From positions 186,001-250,000 of the forward strand of contig NZ_FNDS01000001.1 in the NCBI RefSeq assembly GCF_900099785.1: DNA of 64,000 nt. Reading direction: 5' to 3'. Below, one piece after another: positions 8,440-16,135 of the stretch. Position numbers and translations under genes: made by a program. This DNA is from Pseudomonas panipatensis. GTDB taxonomy: Bacteria; Pseudomonadota; Gammaproteobacteria; Pseudomonadales; Pseudomonadaceae. Position 1 is the first letter of the stretch, and the number at the start of each line of letters is the position of its first letter. The notes under the pieces are model-generated. The model did no database searches. It was not told where the DNA came from and was given only the letters and a program-made list of their open reading frames with translations.

Positions 8440-10728
8440 ATGCGTTCGACCCGTTGGCATCTGCCGCTGCTGCTGAGCCTGAGCCTGGCCACCGCGCCCT
8501 GCTGGGCCGCTGGCGACAGCGATACCTTGTTCAACTTCGTCAAGCCGCTGTCGGTGGTCTCCATCGGTCTGCAGGATGCCGACCTGCCCAGCGCCACCGG
8601 TGAAGCCACGGCCGAGGGTGAGATCCTGCGCCGCGTGCATTTCTCGCCCGCGCCCCGGCCGACCCTGCGCCTGACGCCCGCCAGCGGCAGTTGGGACTGG
8701 TCCCAGGCCGGCAGCATGAGTCTGCGCATCCAGAACGCCATGGATTGGGCGCTGACCCTGGAAATCGACATCGAGAACCTCGACGGCAAGCCTGGCCTGC
8801 ACGCCAGCGTGGCGCTGCCCGCCGGTCCCGCGCAGACCCTGTTGGTGCCGCTGCAGGAAACCGCGCCGCAGCTGTTTGGCATGCGCGCCGGTGTGCCCAT
8901 GCCGGTCACCCTGGACGGCCAGCGTCTGCTCCTGGCGCCGGTGGTCACGGGGTCGCTGAATCGCAGCAAGGTCGGCGCGGTGAAGATCTACCTGAGCGAT
9001 CCCAAGGCGGCGCAGAACATCCTCGTCGGCCGTTTCGGAACCCGCGCCGGCGGCGATGAGCTGCACCGCGCCTACAGCGCCATCGTCGATGCCTTCGGCC
9101 AGGCCAGCCGTGGCGAGTGGCCGGAGAAGGTGAAGAGCGTCGAGCAGTTGGCCAATGCCTGGAAGGCCGAAGGCGAGCAGTTGAAGAAATGGCAGGCCGG
9201 CGCCGAGCCGCGCGATACCTTCGGCGGCCTGCTGGAAGGCCCCAACTTCGAGGCCAGCGGTTTCTTCCACAGCGAGAAGCGCAATGGCCGCTGGTGGCTG
9301 GTGACGCCCGACGGCCATGCCTATTGGTCGCTCGGGGTGAACACGGTGAACCGCGAAAGCAGCCAGACCTACATCGAGGGGCGCGAATACATGTTCAGCG
9401 TCCTGCCCAGGGAGGGCGAGCCGCTGGCCGCCTTCTACGGCCAGAGCGACGACCGCGAAGGCGTCGCGGCCCAGCAGGGACGGGCCTTCGGTTACGGTCG
9501 CTGGTTCGACTTCTATGCCGCCAACCGCTATCTGGCCAGCGGCGGACTGAGCGGCCAGCAGGCCGACGATGCCTGGCTGGAGCGCACTCTGGCGCGCCTC
9601 GATGCCTGGGGCTTCAACTCCCTGGGCAACTGGAGCGAGCCGGCGTTCGCCGGTGCTTCGCGTATCCCCTACAGCCTGCCGCTGGCGATCAGCGGCGACT
9701 TCGCCACCGTCAGCACCGGCTACGACTGGTGGGGCGCCATGCCCGATCCCTTCGATCCGCGCTTCGCCATGGCCGCCGAGCGGGCCATCGCCATTGCCAC
9801 CCGCGATCACCGCGAGGATCCCTGGCTGCTCGGCTACTACGCCGACAACGAACTGGCCTGGGCTGGCCAGGGCAATAGCCCGCAGAGCCACTACGCGTTG
9901 GCCGTCGGCGCCCTGGCGCTGTCCACCGACAGCCCGGCCAAGCGCGCCTTCACCAAGCAATTGAAGGACAAGTATCACGACCACTTAGCCCTGGCCGAAG
10001 CCTGGGGCATCGAACTCGGCGCCTGGGAGGACCTCGACGTGCCGGGCTACCGGGCGCCGCAGCCGAGCGCCGGGCATCCCGCTATCGAGCAGGACTACAG
10101 CGCCTTCCTGCGGCTGTATGCCGACCAGTACTTCAAGACCTTGCGCGACTCCCTGAGCTGGCACGACCCCAACCACCTGCTGCTCGGCGGACGCTTCTCG
10201 GTGAACACCCCGGAAGTCCTGGCCTCCTGCGCACAGTACTGCGACCTGCTGAGCTTCAACCTGTATGCCGCGACGCCCCAGCAGGGCTACGACGCCGCCT
10301 ATGTGCGCAGCCTCGACAAGCCGGTGCTGATCAGCGAGTTCCACTTCGGCTCGCGCGATCGCGGACCCTTCTGGGGCGGCGTCTCGGAGGTCTACAACGA
10401 GCAGCAGCGCGGCGAGCGCTACCAGCAGTTCCTCGCCGCGGCGGTGAAAGACCCGCAGATCGTCGGCGCGCACTGGTTCCAGTATCTCGATCAGCCCGTG
10501 ACCGGGCGCCTGCTCGATGGCGAGAACGGCCATATCGGCCTGGTCGGCATCACCGATCTGCCGTTCACCAGCTTCGTCGAGGCGGTGCGCAAGGGGAACC
10601 AGCAAGTCGCCAAGGCCATGCAGGAGGAGGCTCGCGCCGCCGCCAAGGCGCAGCCCGATGCGCCGGTCAAGCCCAGCGAACCGGAGAACACCGCCAGCGC
10701 CACGCAGAGCAAAGCGGGCGCGCCATGA
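8440..10728 (+). CDS. Secreted agarase-like glycoside hydrolase (GH50-like)
   Basis: A 762-residue protein with a signal peptide (cleaved after PCWA, about residue 24). An N-terminal beta-sandwich-like part (about 40-240; MSLRIQNAMDWALTLEIDIE) precedes a TIM-barrel hydrolase. The barrel begins with GFFHSEKRNGRWWLVTPDG and WSLGVNTV, typical of beta-agarase-type GH families. The likely acid/base Glu is E471 in YYADNELAW and the likely nucleophile is E633 in LISEFHFGS, about 160 apart as in clan GH-A. The C-terminal 50 residues are a Lys/Ala/Pro tail. No polysaccharide locus adjoins it, so the substrate is unknown; an exopolysaccharide is one option. Confidence 0.75.
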   Translation: MRSTRWHLPLLLSLSLATAPCWAAGDSDTLFNFVKPLSVVSIGLQDADLPSATGEATAEGEILRRVHFSPAPRPTLRLTPASGSWDWSQAGSMSLRIQNAMDWALTLEIDIENLDGKPGLHASVALPAGPAQTLLVPLQETAPQLFGMRAGVPMPVTLDGQRLLLAPVVTGSLNRSKVGAVKIYLSDPKAAQNILVGRFGTRAGGDELHRAYSAIVDAFGQASRGEWPEKVKSVEQLANAWKAEGEQLKKWQAGAEPRDTFGGLLEGPNFEASGFFHSEKRNGRWWLVTPDGHAYWSLGVNTVNRESSQTYIEGREYMFSVLPREGEPLAAFYGQSDDREGVAAQQGRAFGYGRWFDFYAANRYLASGGLSGQQADDAWLERTLARLDAWGFNSLGNWSEPAFAGASRIPYSLPLAISGDFATVSTGYDWWGAMPDPFDPRFAMAAERAIAIATRDHREDPWLLGYYADNELAWAGQGNSPQSHYALAVGALALSTDSPAKRAFTKQLKDKYHDHLALAEAWGIELGAWEDLDVPGYRAPQPSAGHPAIEQDYSAFLRLYADQYFKTLRDSLSWHDPNHLLLGGRFSVNTPEVLASCAQYCDLLSFNLYAATPQQGYDAAYVRSLDKPVLISEFHFGSRDRGPFWGGVSEVYNEQQRGERYQQFLAAAVKDPQIVGAHWFQYLDQPVTGRLLDGENGHIGLVGITDLPFTSFVEAVRKGNQQVAKAMQEEARAAAKAQPDAPVKPSEPENTASATQSKAGAP

Positions 10729-10836
10729 GCGGACATTCGCCGCGCTCATGCTGGTGCGGCCGAACCTACGCAGGGTTCACAAGCTCCGGTGGCGCTGGAA
10801 GAATGTCCGCCTTGCCTCTCTACCCGGAGTTCGTCC

Positions 10837-11982
10837 ATGACCCTGCACGGCCACTTCGATAGCCACTTCGCCCCCGTCGCCGCTGCGTTCAGTGCGCTGT
10901 TCGCCGACCCGCAGGAGCGCGGCGCCGCGCTGTGCATCCAGGTCGGCGGCGAGACCCTGGTGGATATCTGGGCCGGCAATGCGGGCAAGGAGGAGGGCCA
11001 GGCCTGGCACGCCGACACCATCCTCAACCTGTTTTCCTGCACCAAGACCTTTGCCGCGGTCGCCGCCCTGCAACTGGCCGGCGAGGGCAAGCTCGATCTG
11101 GACGCGCCGGTGGCGCGCTACTGGCCGGAGTTCGCCGCGGCCGGCAAGCAGGCCATCAGCGCGCGGCAGTTGCTCAGCCATAGCGCCGGCTTGCCGGCCC
11201 TGCGCGACCTGTTGCCCGCCGAGGCCCTGTACGACTGGACGGCGATGACCGCCGCGCTGGCCGCCGAGCAGCCCTGGTGGACCCCCGGCAGCGAGCATGG
11301 CTACGCGCCCATCACCTATGGCTGGCTGGTTGGCGAGCTGATCCGGCGCATCGATGGCCGCGAGCCGGGCCCGGCAATCATCGAACGCACCGCCAAGCCC
11401 CTGGGGCTGGACTTCCATATCGGCCTGGCCGACAGCGAGTTTCCCCGTGTCGCGCATATCGCCCGGGCCAAGGGCAATCTCGGCGATGCCGCCGCGCAGC
11501 GCCTGCTGCGGACCATGATGAGCGAGCCGACGGCCCTGAGCACGCGGGCCTTCACCAACCCGCCGTCGATCCTCACCAGCACCAACAAAGCGGAATGGCG
11601 GCGGATGCAGCAGCCGGCGGCGAATGGCCACGGCAATGCCCGGGCCCTGGTCGGCTTCTACAGCGGTCTGCTGCAGGGCCGATTGCTGGATTCGGCGCTG
11701 CTCGCCGAACTGACCCGCGAGCACCGGCGCGGCGAGGATCGCACCTTGCTCACCTGCACGCGCTTCGGCCTGGGCACCATGCTCGACCAGCCGGAACTGG
11801 CCAACGCCACCTATGGCCTCGGTCCGCGCGCTTTCGGCCATCCGGGTGCCGGCGGTTCGGTCGGTTTCGCCGACCCCGAGCGGGAATTGGCATTCGGCTT
11901 CGTCACCAATACCCTTGGCCCCTATGTGCTGATGGACCCGCGCGCGCAGAAGCTGGCGCGCATCGCCGGCGAATGCCTGTAG
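10837..11982 (+). CDS. EstB-type serine esterase (class C beta-lactamase fold)
   Basis: A 381-residue serine hydrolase. The SxxK motif is S67-C-T-K70 (NLFSCTKTF), the Tyr motif is likely in HGYAPITYGW, and the third motif is HPGAGG near the C-terminus. This is the family VIII esterase layout (EstB, LovD), which hydrolyses short-chain esters and seldom beta-lactams. No signal peptide, so cytoplasmic. The ATG at 10837 has GGAG seven bases upstream; an upstream in-frame start at 10789 lacks one. It corresponds by position to the esterase I remember as PA1047. Confidence 0.88.
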   Translation: MTLHGHFDSHFAPVAAAFSALFADPQERGAALCIQVGGETLVDIWAGNAGKEEGQAWHADTILNLFSCTKTFAAVAALQLAGEGKLDLDAPVARYWPEFAAAGKQAISARQLLSHSAGLPALRDLLPAEALYDWTAMTAALAAEQPWWTPGSEHGYAPITYGWLVGELIRRIDGREPGPAIIERTAKPLGLDFHIGLADSEFPRVAHIARAKGNLGDAAAQRLLRTMMSEPTALSTRAFTNPPSILTSTNKAEWRRMQQPAANGHGNARALVGFYSGLLQGRLLDSALLAELTREHRRGEDRTLLTCTRFGLGTMLDQPELANATYGLGPRAFGHPGAGGSVGFADPERELAFGFVTNTLGPYVLMDPRAQKLARIAGECL

Positions 11983-12261
11983 CGGCGTACCGGTCGACGG
12001 ACTGCCCGCGGCAGCGTGGAACCTTCCGCTGCCGCCCGGCTCGAAGCCCCGCGTGACAGGTATTCTCGCCGGTCATGGGGGCGTGCCCGCACAGGCACTT
12101 TCAGGTTTGCCGCATTGCCGCGGCCACTCGTCGCCCGAACAATAAAATCCCCTTGCAGCTTAGTCAGTTATGTTCAACTTTTAAGCTCAACTATGAAGTA
12201 TTGCGCCCGCGTGCCTCGCGCCGCTCGCCAATCCCGTTGTCTTTCCGATGGATTTCGTCCC

Positions 12262-13053
12262 ATGAGATTGCTCAAGACCTCGACCCTGCTCCTCTGCGTT
12301 GGCCTGTCCGCCTGCAGCCATTTCCAGTCCCAGGGCGGCGCCGCGCCTGAACAGACCGCCAGCGCAGCCCACTGGTGGTGGCCGTTTGGCAAGGCCGATG
12401 AAGCCGCCGCCAACGCCCCCGTCGCCACGCCGGCGGCACAGCCGGTGGCGGCCAAGGTCGCCGCGGCCGAACAGCCTGCCGGCGGGCACTGGTGGTGGCC
12501 GTTCGGCGCCTCGAACGCCGCCGCCGCCAGCGCGGCGGCCGCGCCGGCGCAGGCCGCGGAGCAGGCGCCGGTGCCGAACGTGCCGGTCACCAAGGAATGG
12601 CTGGACCGCTATGAGAAGGCCCTGCGCAGCGCCGTGGCCGGCAGCAAGTTCAGCGTCGAGCGCCGTGACAATGCCCTGGCGCTGATCGCCCCGGCGGATA
12701 CCTCGTTCAACGCCAAGCGTCACGAACTCCTGCTGCCCAACACCCTGGGTCCGCTGAGCAAGGTCGCCAAGCTGGTCCAGGACGATCCGCAGAGCGGCGT
12801 GGTGGTGCTCGGCCACAGCGACAGCAGCGGCAACAAGGCCGACAACGACAAGCTCAGCCTGCAACGTGCCCAGGCGGTGGCGGCGATCTTCCACCTCAGC
12901 GGCCTGGGCAACGACCGCCTGCGCTTCAAGGGCGTCGGTGGCGACCAGCCGCGCGCGGACAACAAGACCGCCAAGGGCCGCGCCCTCAATCGTCGCGTCG
13001 AAGTGCTGCTGACCTCGCGCGGCAACCTGCTGGCCCTGGCCCAGAGCAAATAA
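12262..13053 (+). CDS. OmpA family lipoprotein with HWWWPFG repeat
   Basis: A 263-residue protein starting MRLLKTSTLLLCVGLSAC, with lipobox LSAC. Residues about 35-100 contain two copies of the motif AHWWWPFG / GHWWWPFG about 41 residues apart, each followed by an Ala-rich spacer. The C-terminal half is an OmpA peptidoglycan-binding domain (VVVLGHSDSSGNKADNDKLSLQRA, ending ALNRRVEVLL). I chose the ATG that starts the signal peptide. Longer in-frame starts exist (12193) but add a basic stretch that would spoil the signal. Probably the counterpart of PA1048. Confidence 0.85.
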   Translation: MRLLKTSTLLLCVGLSACSHFQSQGGAAPEQTASAAHWWWPFGKADEAAANAPVATPAAQPVAAKVAAAEQPAGGHWWWPFGASNAAAASAAAAPAQAAEQAPVPNVPVTKEWLDRYEKALRSAVAGSKFSVERRDNALALIAPADTSFNAKRHELLLPNTLGPLSKVAKLVQDDPQSGVVVLGHSDSSGNKADNDKLSLQRAQAVAAIFHLSGLGNDRLRFKGVGGDQPRADNKTAKGRALNRRVEVLLTSRGNLLALAQSK

Positions 13054-13137
13054 GCCAGCGCGGCGTTTGTCGCCGGTCAAGCATTGGGATGCTTCTCTGG
13101 TTAAGCTAGGGTTTCCGCCTGTGTAGGAGAATTCCCA

Positions 13138-13785
13138 ATGGCCCAGACCCTGGCCGACATGCGCCGTGAATACACCCGTGACGGACTCAGCGAGGCGCAC
13201 GCGCCCGCTGAGCCGCTCAGTCTGTTCCAACAATGGTTCGAAGAGGCGGTGAAGACCGAGCAACTGCCTGTCGAACCCAACGCCATGACCCTGGCCACCG
13301 TCGACCCTGACGGTCAGCCGCATTGCCGCGTGCTCCTGCTCAAGGGGCTGGATGACCGCGGTTTCACCTTCTTCAGCAACTACGACAGCGCCAAGGGCGA
13401 TCAACTGACCGCCAACCCCCGCGCGGCCATGACCTTCTTCTGGCCGGCGCTGGAGCGCCAGGTGCGCATCGAAGGGCGGGTGGAGAAAGTCTCCGCCGAA
13501 GAGTCCGACGCCTATTACCGCGTGCGCCCGCTGGGCAGCCGTCTGGGCGCCTGGGCCTCGCCGCAGAGCCGGGTGATCAGTGGCCGCGAGGAACTGGAGC
13601 GCCTGCTGGCGGAAACCGAGAAGCGCTTCATGGACAGTGCCCCGCATTGCCCCGAACACTGGGGCGGCTACCGCCTGCTGCCGGTGCGCATCGAGTTCTG
13701 GCAAGGCCGCCCCAGCCGTTTGCACGATCGCCTGAATTACCGCCTGGACGGCGACGCCTGGGTGCGCGAGCGCCTGGCGCCCTGA
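13138..13785 (+). CDS. pdxH: Pyridoxamine 5'-phosphate oxidase
   Basis: A 215-residue FMN enzyme that oxidises pyridoxine or pyridoxamine 5'-phosphate to PLP, the last step of B6 synthesis and salvage. The family signatures are clear: [12 protein letters not shown] at the N-terminus, [22 protein letters not shown] in the FMN-binding part, and the C-terminal [17 protein letters not shown]. Length equals the E. coli enzyme (218) within a few residues. TAGGAGA lies 8 bases before the ATG. Upstream TTGGGATG and TTAAGCTAGG could be promoter elements. Confidence 0.97.
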   Translation: MAQTLADMRREYTRDGLSEAHAPAEPLSLFQQWFEEAVKTEQLPVEPNAMTLATVDPDGQPHCRVLLLKGLDDRGFTFFSNYDSAKGDQLTANPRAAMTFFWPALERQVRIEGRVEKVSAEESDAYYRVRPLGSRLGAWASPQSRVISGREELERLLAETEKRFMDSAPHCPEHWGGYRLLPVRIEFWQGRPSRLHDRLNYRLDGDAWVRERLAP

Positions 13786-13876
13786 GTTTCTCCTTCCCGC
13801 CACGCATCGCGGGCCTGGCCCGCGATCGCTCGCGCCGTCTCGAAGCGCTGCTGAATTCCCTGCCCGAGGTCATTGC

Positions 13877-15016
13877 ATGAAGGTCGTGATCGCCCCCGAT
13901 TCCTTCAAGGAAAGCCTGTCCGCCCCCGAGGTCGCCGCTGCCATCGCCCGTGGCTGGAGCCGGGCGCGGCCGACCGACGAGATTCTCCTGCGGCCCATGG
14001 CCGATGGCGGCGAGGGCACGGTGGACGCGGTCCTGGCGGCGACCAGCGGTGAGCGGCGCGAATGTCGCGTGCGCGGTCCCCTCGGCGAACCGGTGCTGGC
14101 GCACTGGGGCTGGCTGGGGGAGGGCGCTGCGGTCATCGAAATGGCCGCCGCCAGCGGTTTGCATTGGGTCCCCGTGGCGCAGCGCGATGCGACCCGCACT
14201 ACCAGCTATGGCACCGGCGAGCTGATTCGCGCGGCCCTCGACGGCGGGGCGCGCAAGCTCATACTCGGCCTCGGCGGCAGCGCCACCAACGATGGCGGCA
14301 TGGGCCTGCTGCAGGCCTTGGGCGTGCGCTTCCTCGATGCGCAGGGCGCGCCGCTGGGCGATGGTGGCGCCGAGCTGGCGCGCTTGCAGCGGATCGAGCT
14401 GGACGGCCTGGACCCGCGCTTGGCGGAGACCGAGGTAGAGGTCGCCGCCGATGTCGACAATCCGCTGTGCGGAGCGCGTGGCGCGTCCGCTGTGTTCGGT
14501 CCGCAGAAAGGCGCCAGCCCGGCGCAGGTCGAGCAGTTGGATCAGGCACTGCAACGCCTGGCGGCGGTGGCGGCGCAGACCTTGGGCGAGGATCACAGCC
14601 GCTTCCCCGGTGTCGGTGCGGCCGGCGGCCTCGGCTTCGCCGCGCGGGCGTTCCTGCGGGCGCGTTTCCGGCCGGGCATCGAATTGGTCGCGGAAGTCTC
14701 CGGGCTGGCCGAGGCGCTGTCTGGCGCCGATCTGGCGATCACCGGCGAGGGCCGCCTGGACGCGCAGAGCCTGCACGGCAAAACCCCGGTCGGGGTGGCG
14801 CGAGCGGCGGCCGCCGCGGGGGTGCCGGTGATCGCCCTGGCCGGCAGCCTCGGCGAGGGCTATGCGCGTTTGCATGAGGTCGGTATCGCCGCAGCCTTCA
14901 GCCTGGCGCCGGGGCCGATCAGCCTGGCCGAGGCGCTGGCCGGCGCCGCCGGAGAATTGCAAGCGCGCGCCGAGGAACTGGCGCGGTTGTGGAGCCTGGC
15001 TCAGTCGGCGCGGTAG
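13877..15016 (+). CDS. Glycerate 2-kinase (GarK/GlxK family)
   Basis: A 379-residue type I glycerate kinase that phosphorylates D-glycerate to 2-phosphoglycerate. It starts MKVVIAPDSFKESLSAPEVA, with PMADGGEGT near residue 40 and the glycine-rich LGLGGSATNDGGMG near 132. Both are diagnostic, and the length matches the family (about 380). It would act after the tartronate-semialdehyde reductase and hydroxypyruvate isomerase homologues at 42.4-44.1 kb. Its 3' end overlaps the convergent small membrane protein gene by 16 bp. Confidence 0.93.
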   Translation: MKVVIAPDSFKESLSAPEVAAAIARGWSRARPTDEILLRPMADGGEGTVDAVLAATSGERRECRVRGPLGEPVLAHWGWLGEGAAVIEMAAASGLHWVPVAQRDATRTTSYGTGELIRAALDGGARKLILGLGGSATNDGGMGLLQALGVRFLDAQGAPLGDGGAELARLQRIELDGLDPRLAETEVEVAADVDNPLCGARGASAVFGPQKGASPAQVEQLDQALQRLAAVAAQTLGEDHSRFPGVGAAGGLGFAARAFLRARFRPGIELVAEVSGLAEALSGADLAITGEGRLDAQSLHGKTPVGVARAAAAAGVPVIALAGSLGEGYARLHEVGIAAAFSLAPGPISLAEALAGAAGELQARAEELARLWSLAQSAR

Positions 15017-15237
15017 TCCTCGGCGGCCCGTTGCAGCCAGGTGGGCAGGTCGCGGCGCTTGACGCCTTCTGCCTTGGCTCGCTCCAGGCAGCGCAGCAGG
15101 TAGCTGCGCTTGTCCGGATCGTCGCCGGCCAGCGATAGCGCCAGGTCGCGGTCCATCCAGCGGCGGATACGGCGGAACAGCCACCAGTGGAAGTACAGGC
15201 CGGCGGCGGTGGTGATGAAGATGATGAAGTAGTCCAT
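15001..15237 (-). CDS. Small conserved membrane protein
   Basis: A 78-residue protein. One hydrophobic segment (about 3-22, FIIFITTAAGLYFHWWLF) is followed by a basic region and a soluble helical tail (RSYLLRCLERAKAEGVKRRDLPTW). This looks like a single-span inner membrane protein with a cytoplasmic tail. Function unknown; I believe it is conserved in Pseudomonas at this place. GAGGAGCGC lies just upstream of the ATG. Confidence 0.7.
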   Translation of the reverse strand: MDYFIIFITTAAGLYFHWWLFRRIRRWMDRDLALSLAGDDPDKRSYLLRCLERAKAEGVKRRDLPTWLQRAAEDYRAD

Positions 15238-15418
15238 GGGGCGCTCCTCTCGCGGACGCAGACCCTATCCAATCCGCGCTGCGACATAAAGGCGCGGTTT
15301 TGTCGCAGGTCGCCAACTGTACCGTCGCTGAACAAAGCCGATTTTACGGCCTCGCCCGCGTGACAGCGCATGCCGCGGCAGGGTCTAATATCCACCTAAT
15401 CTTTTCGGAGGTTCCCGT

Positions 15419-15883
15419 ATGCGTAATTCTGCCTTCTTCGTTGCTGGTTTCACGGCCCTGGCCCTGACTCTCGGCGGTTGCCAATCCAGCCTGACCGGCG
15501 ACACCTACAGCCGCGACGAAGCACGTACCGTGCAGAACGTCCGCTGGGGCACCATCGAAGCGCTGCGTCCGGTGAAAATCGAAGGCACCAAGACCCCGAT
15601 CGGCGCCGCTGCCGGCGCAGCCGTGGGTGGTATCGGCGGTAGCGCCATCGGCGGTGGCCGTGGCAGCTACGTGACCGCCATCATCGGCGCGGTCGCCGGT
15701 GGCCTGGCCGGCGCCGCCGCCGAAGAAGGCCTGACCCGCACCCAGGGCGTGGAGATCACCGTGCGTGAAGACGACGGCAGCTCCCGCGCCTACGTTCAGG
15801 AAGTCGACCAGGGCGCCGTGTTCCGCGTCGGCGAGCGCGTGCGCATCCTGACCGTCAACGGCACCAGCCGCGTCTCTCACTGA
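15419..15883 (+). CDS. SlyB-like glycine-zipper outer membrane lipoprotein
   Basis: A 154-residue protein. The signal ends in lipobox LGGC (about residue 21). A 2TM glycine zipper follows (PIGAAAGAAVGGIGGSAIGGG, then VTAIIGAVAGGLAGAAAEEG, about 60-105) and a C-terminal beta domain ends EVDQGAVFRVGERVRIL. This is the SlyB/Pcp layout; SlyB stabilises the outer membrane under stress. A strong TCGGAGG ribosome site precedes it. The 181-bp upstream gap probably holds divergent promoters for this and the 78-residue protein. Confidence 0.87.
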   Translation: MRNSAFFVAGFTALALTLGGCQSSLTGDTYSRDEARTVQNVRWGTIEALRPVKIEGTKTPIGAAAGAAVGGIGGSAIGGGRGSYVTAIIGAVAGGLAGAAAEEGLTRTQGVEITVREDDGSSRAYVQEVDQGAVFRVGERVRILTVNGTSRVSH

Positions 15884-15892
15884 TACGCGGAC

Positions 15893-15956
15893 ACCGCCGC
15901 GTCTCGCGCGGCGGTCGATTTCAAGCGCGCGACACCGGTTCCCGGTGCCGCGCGCT
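15893..15956 (+). terminator. Two tandem stem-loops after the SlyB-like gene
   Basis: First hairpin: 9-bp stem ACCGCCGCG / CGCGGCGGT (15893-15915). Second: 14 of 15 positions paired (15924-15956) with a 3-base loop. Only short T runs follow, so termination is likely but could be partial. Confidence 0.55.
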
Positions 15957-16038
15957 ATCGTTTCCGGGGCTGTCATTTGCCGTTCGCCGGAACTGGCGGG
16001 TGTGGCCGGGCCCCGTGTGAGCCTTTTGGAAATATTTC

Positions 16039-16070
16039 TATCCATGACGCCTTATCGATAGGCATGGATA
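16039..16070. promoter_or_regulatory. Inverted repeat with TATCGATA core upstream of the sha operon
   Basis: The arms TATCCAT and ATGGATA, then GCC and GGC, flank a central self-complementary TATCGATA. The left arm has a 3-base bulge. It ends 65 bp before the shaA start, so it could be an operator or a leader hairpin. The binding protein, if any, is unknown. Confidence 0.4.
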
Positions 16071-16135
16071 ATCGGAAATTCCGCGTCCGTTCTGGATGGA
16101 ACGGGCGGAGGCTATGAACGAGTAAGGAGAAGGTC

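Noticed and set aside
11983..12261. A gene or RNA in the 279-bp gap before the second OmpA lipoprotein
   Set aside because: Short frames there lack ribosome sites. The AT-rich stretch at about 12139-12190 probably holds the promoter, but no clear -35/-10 pair stands out.
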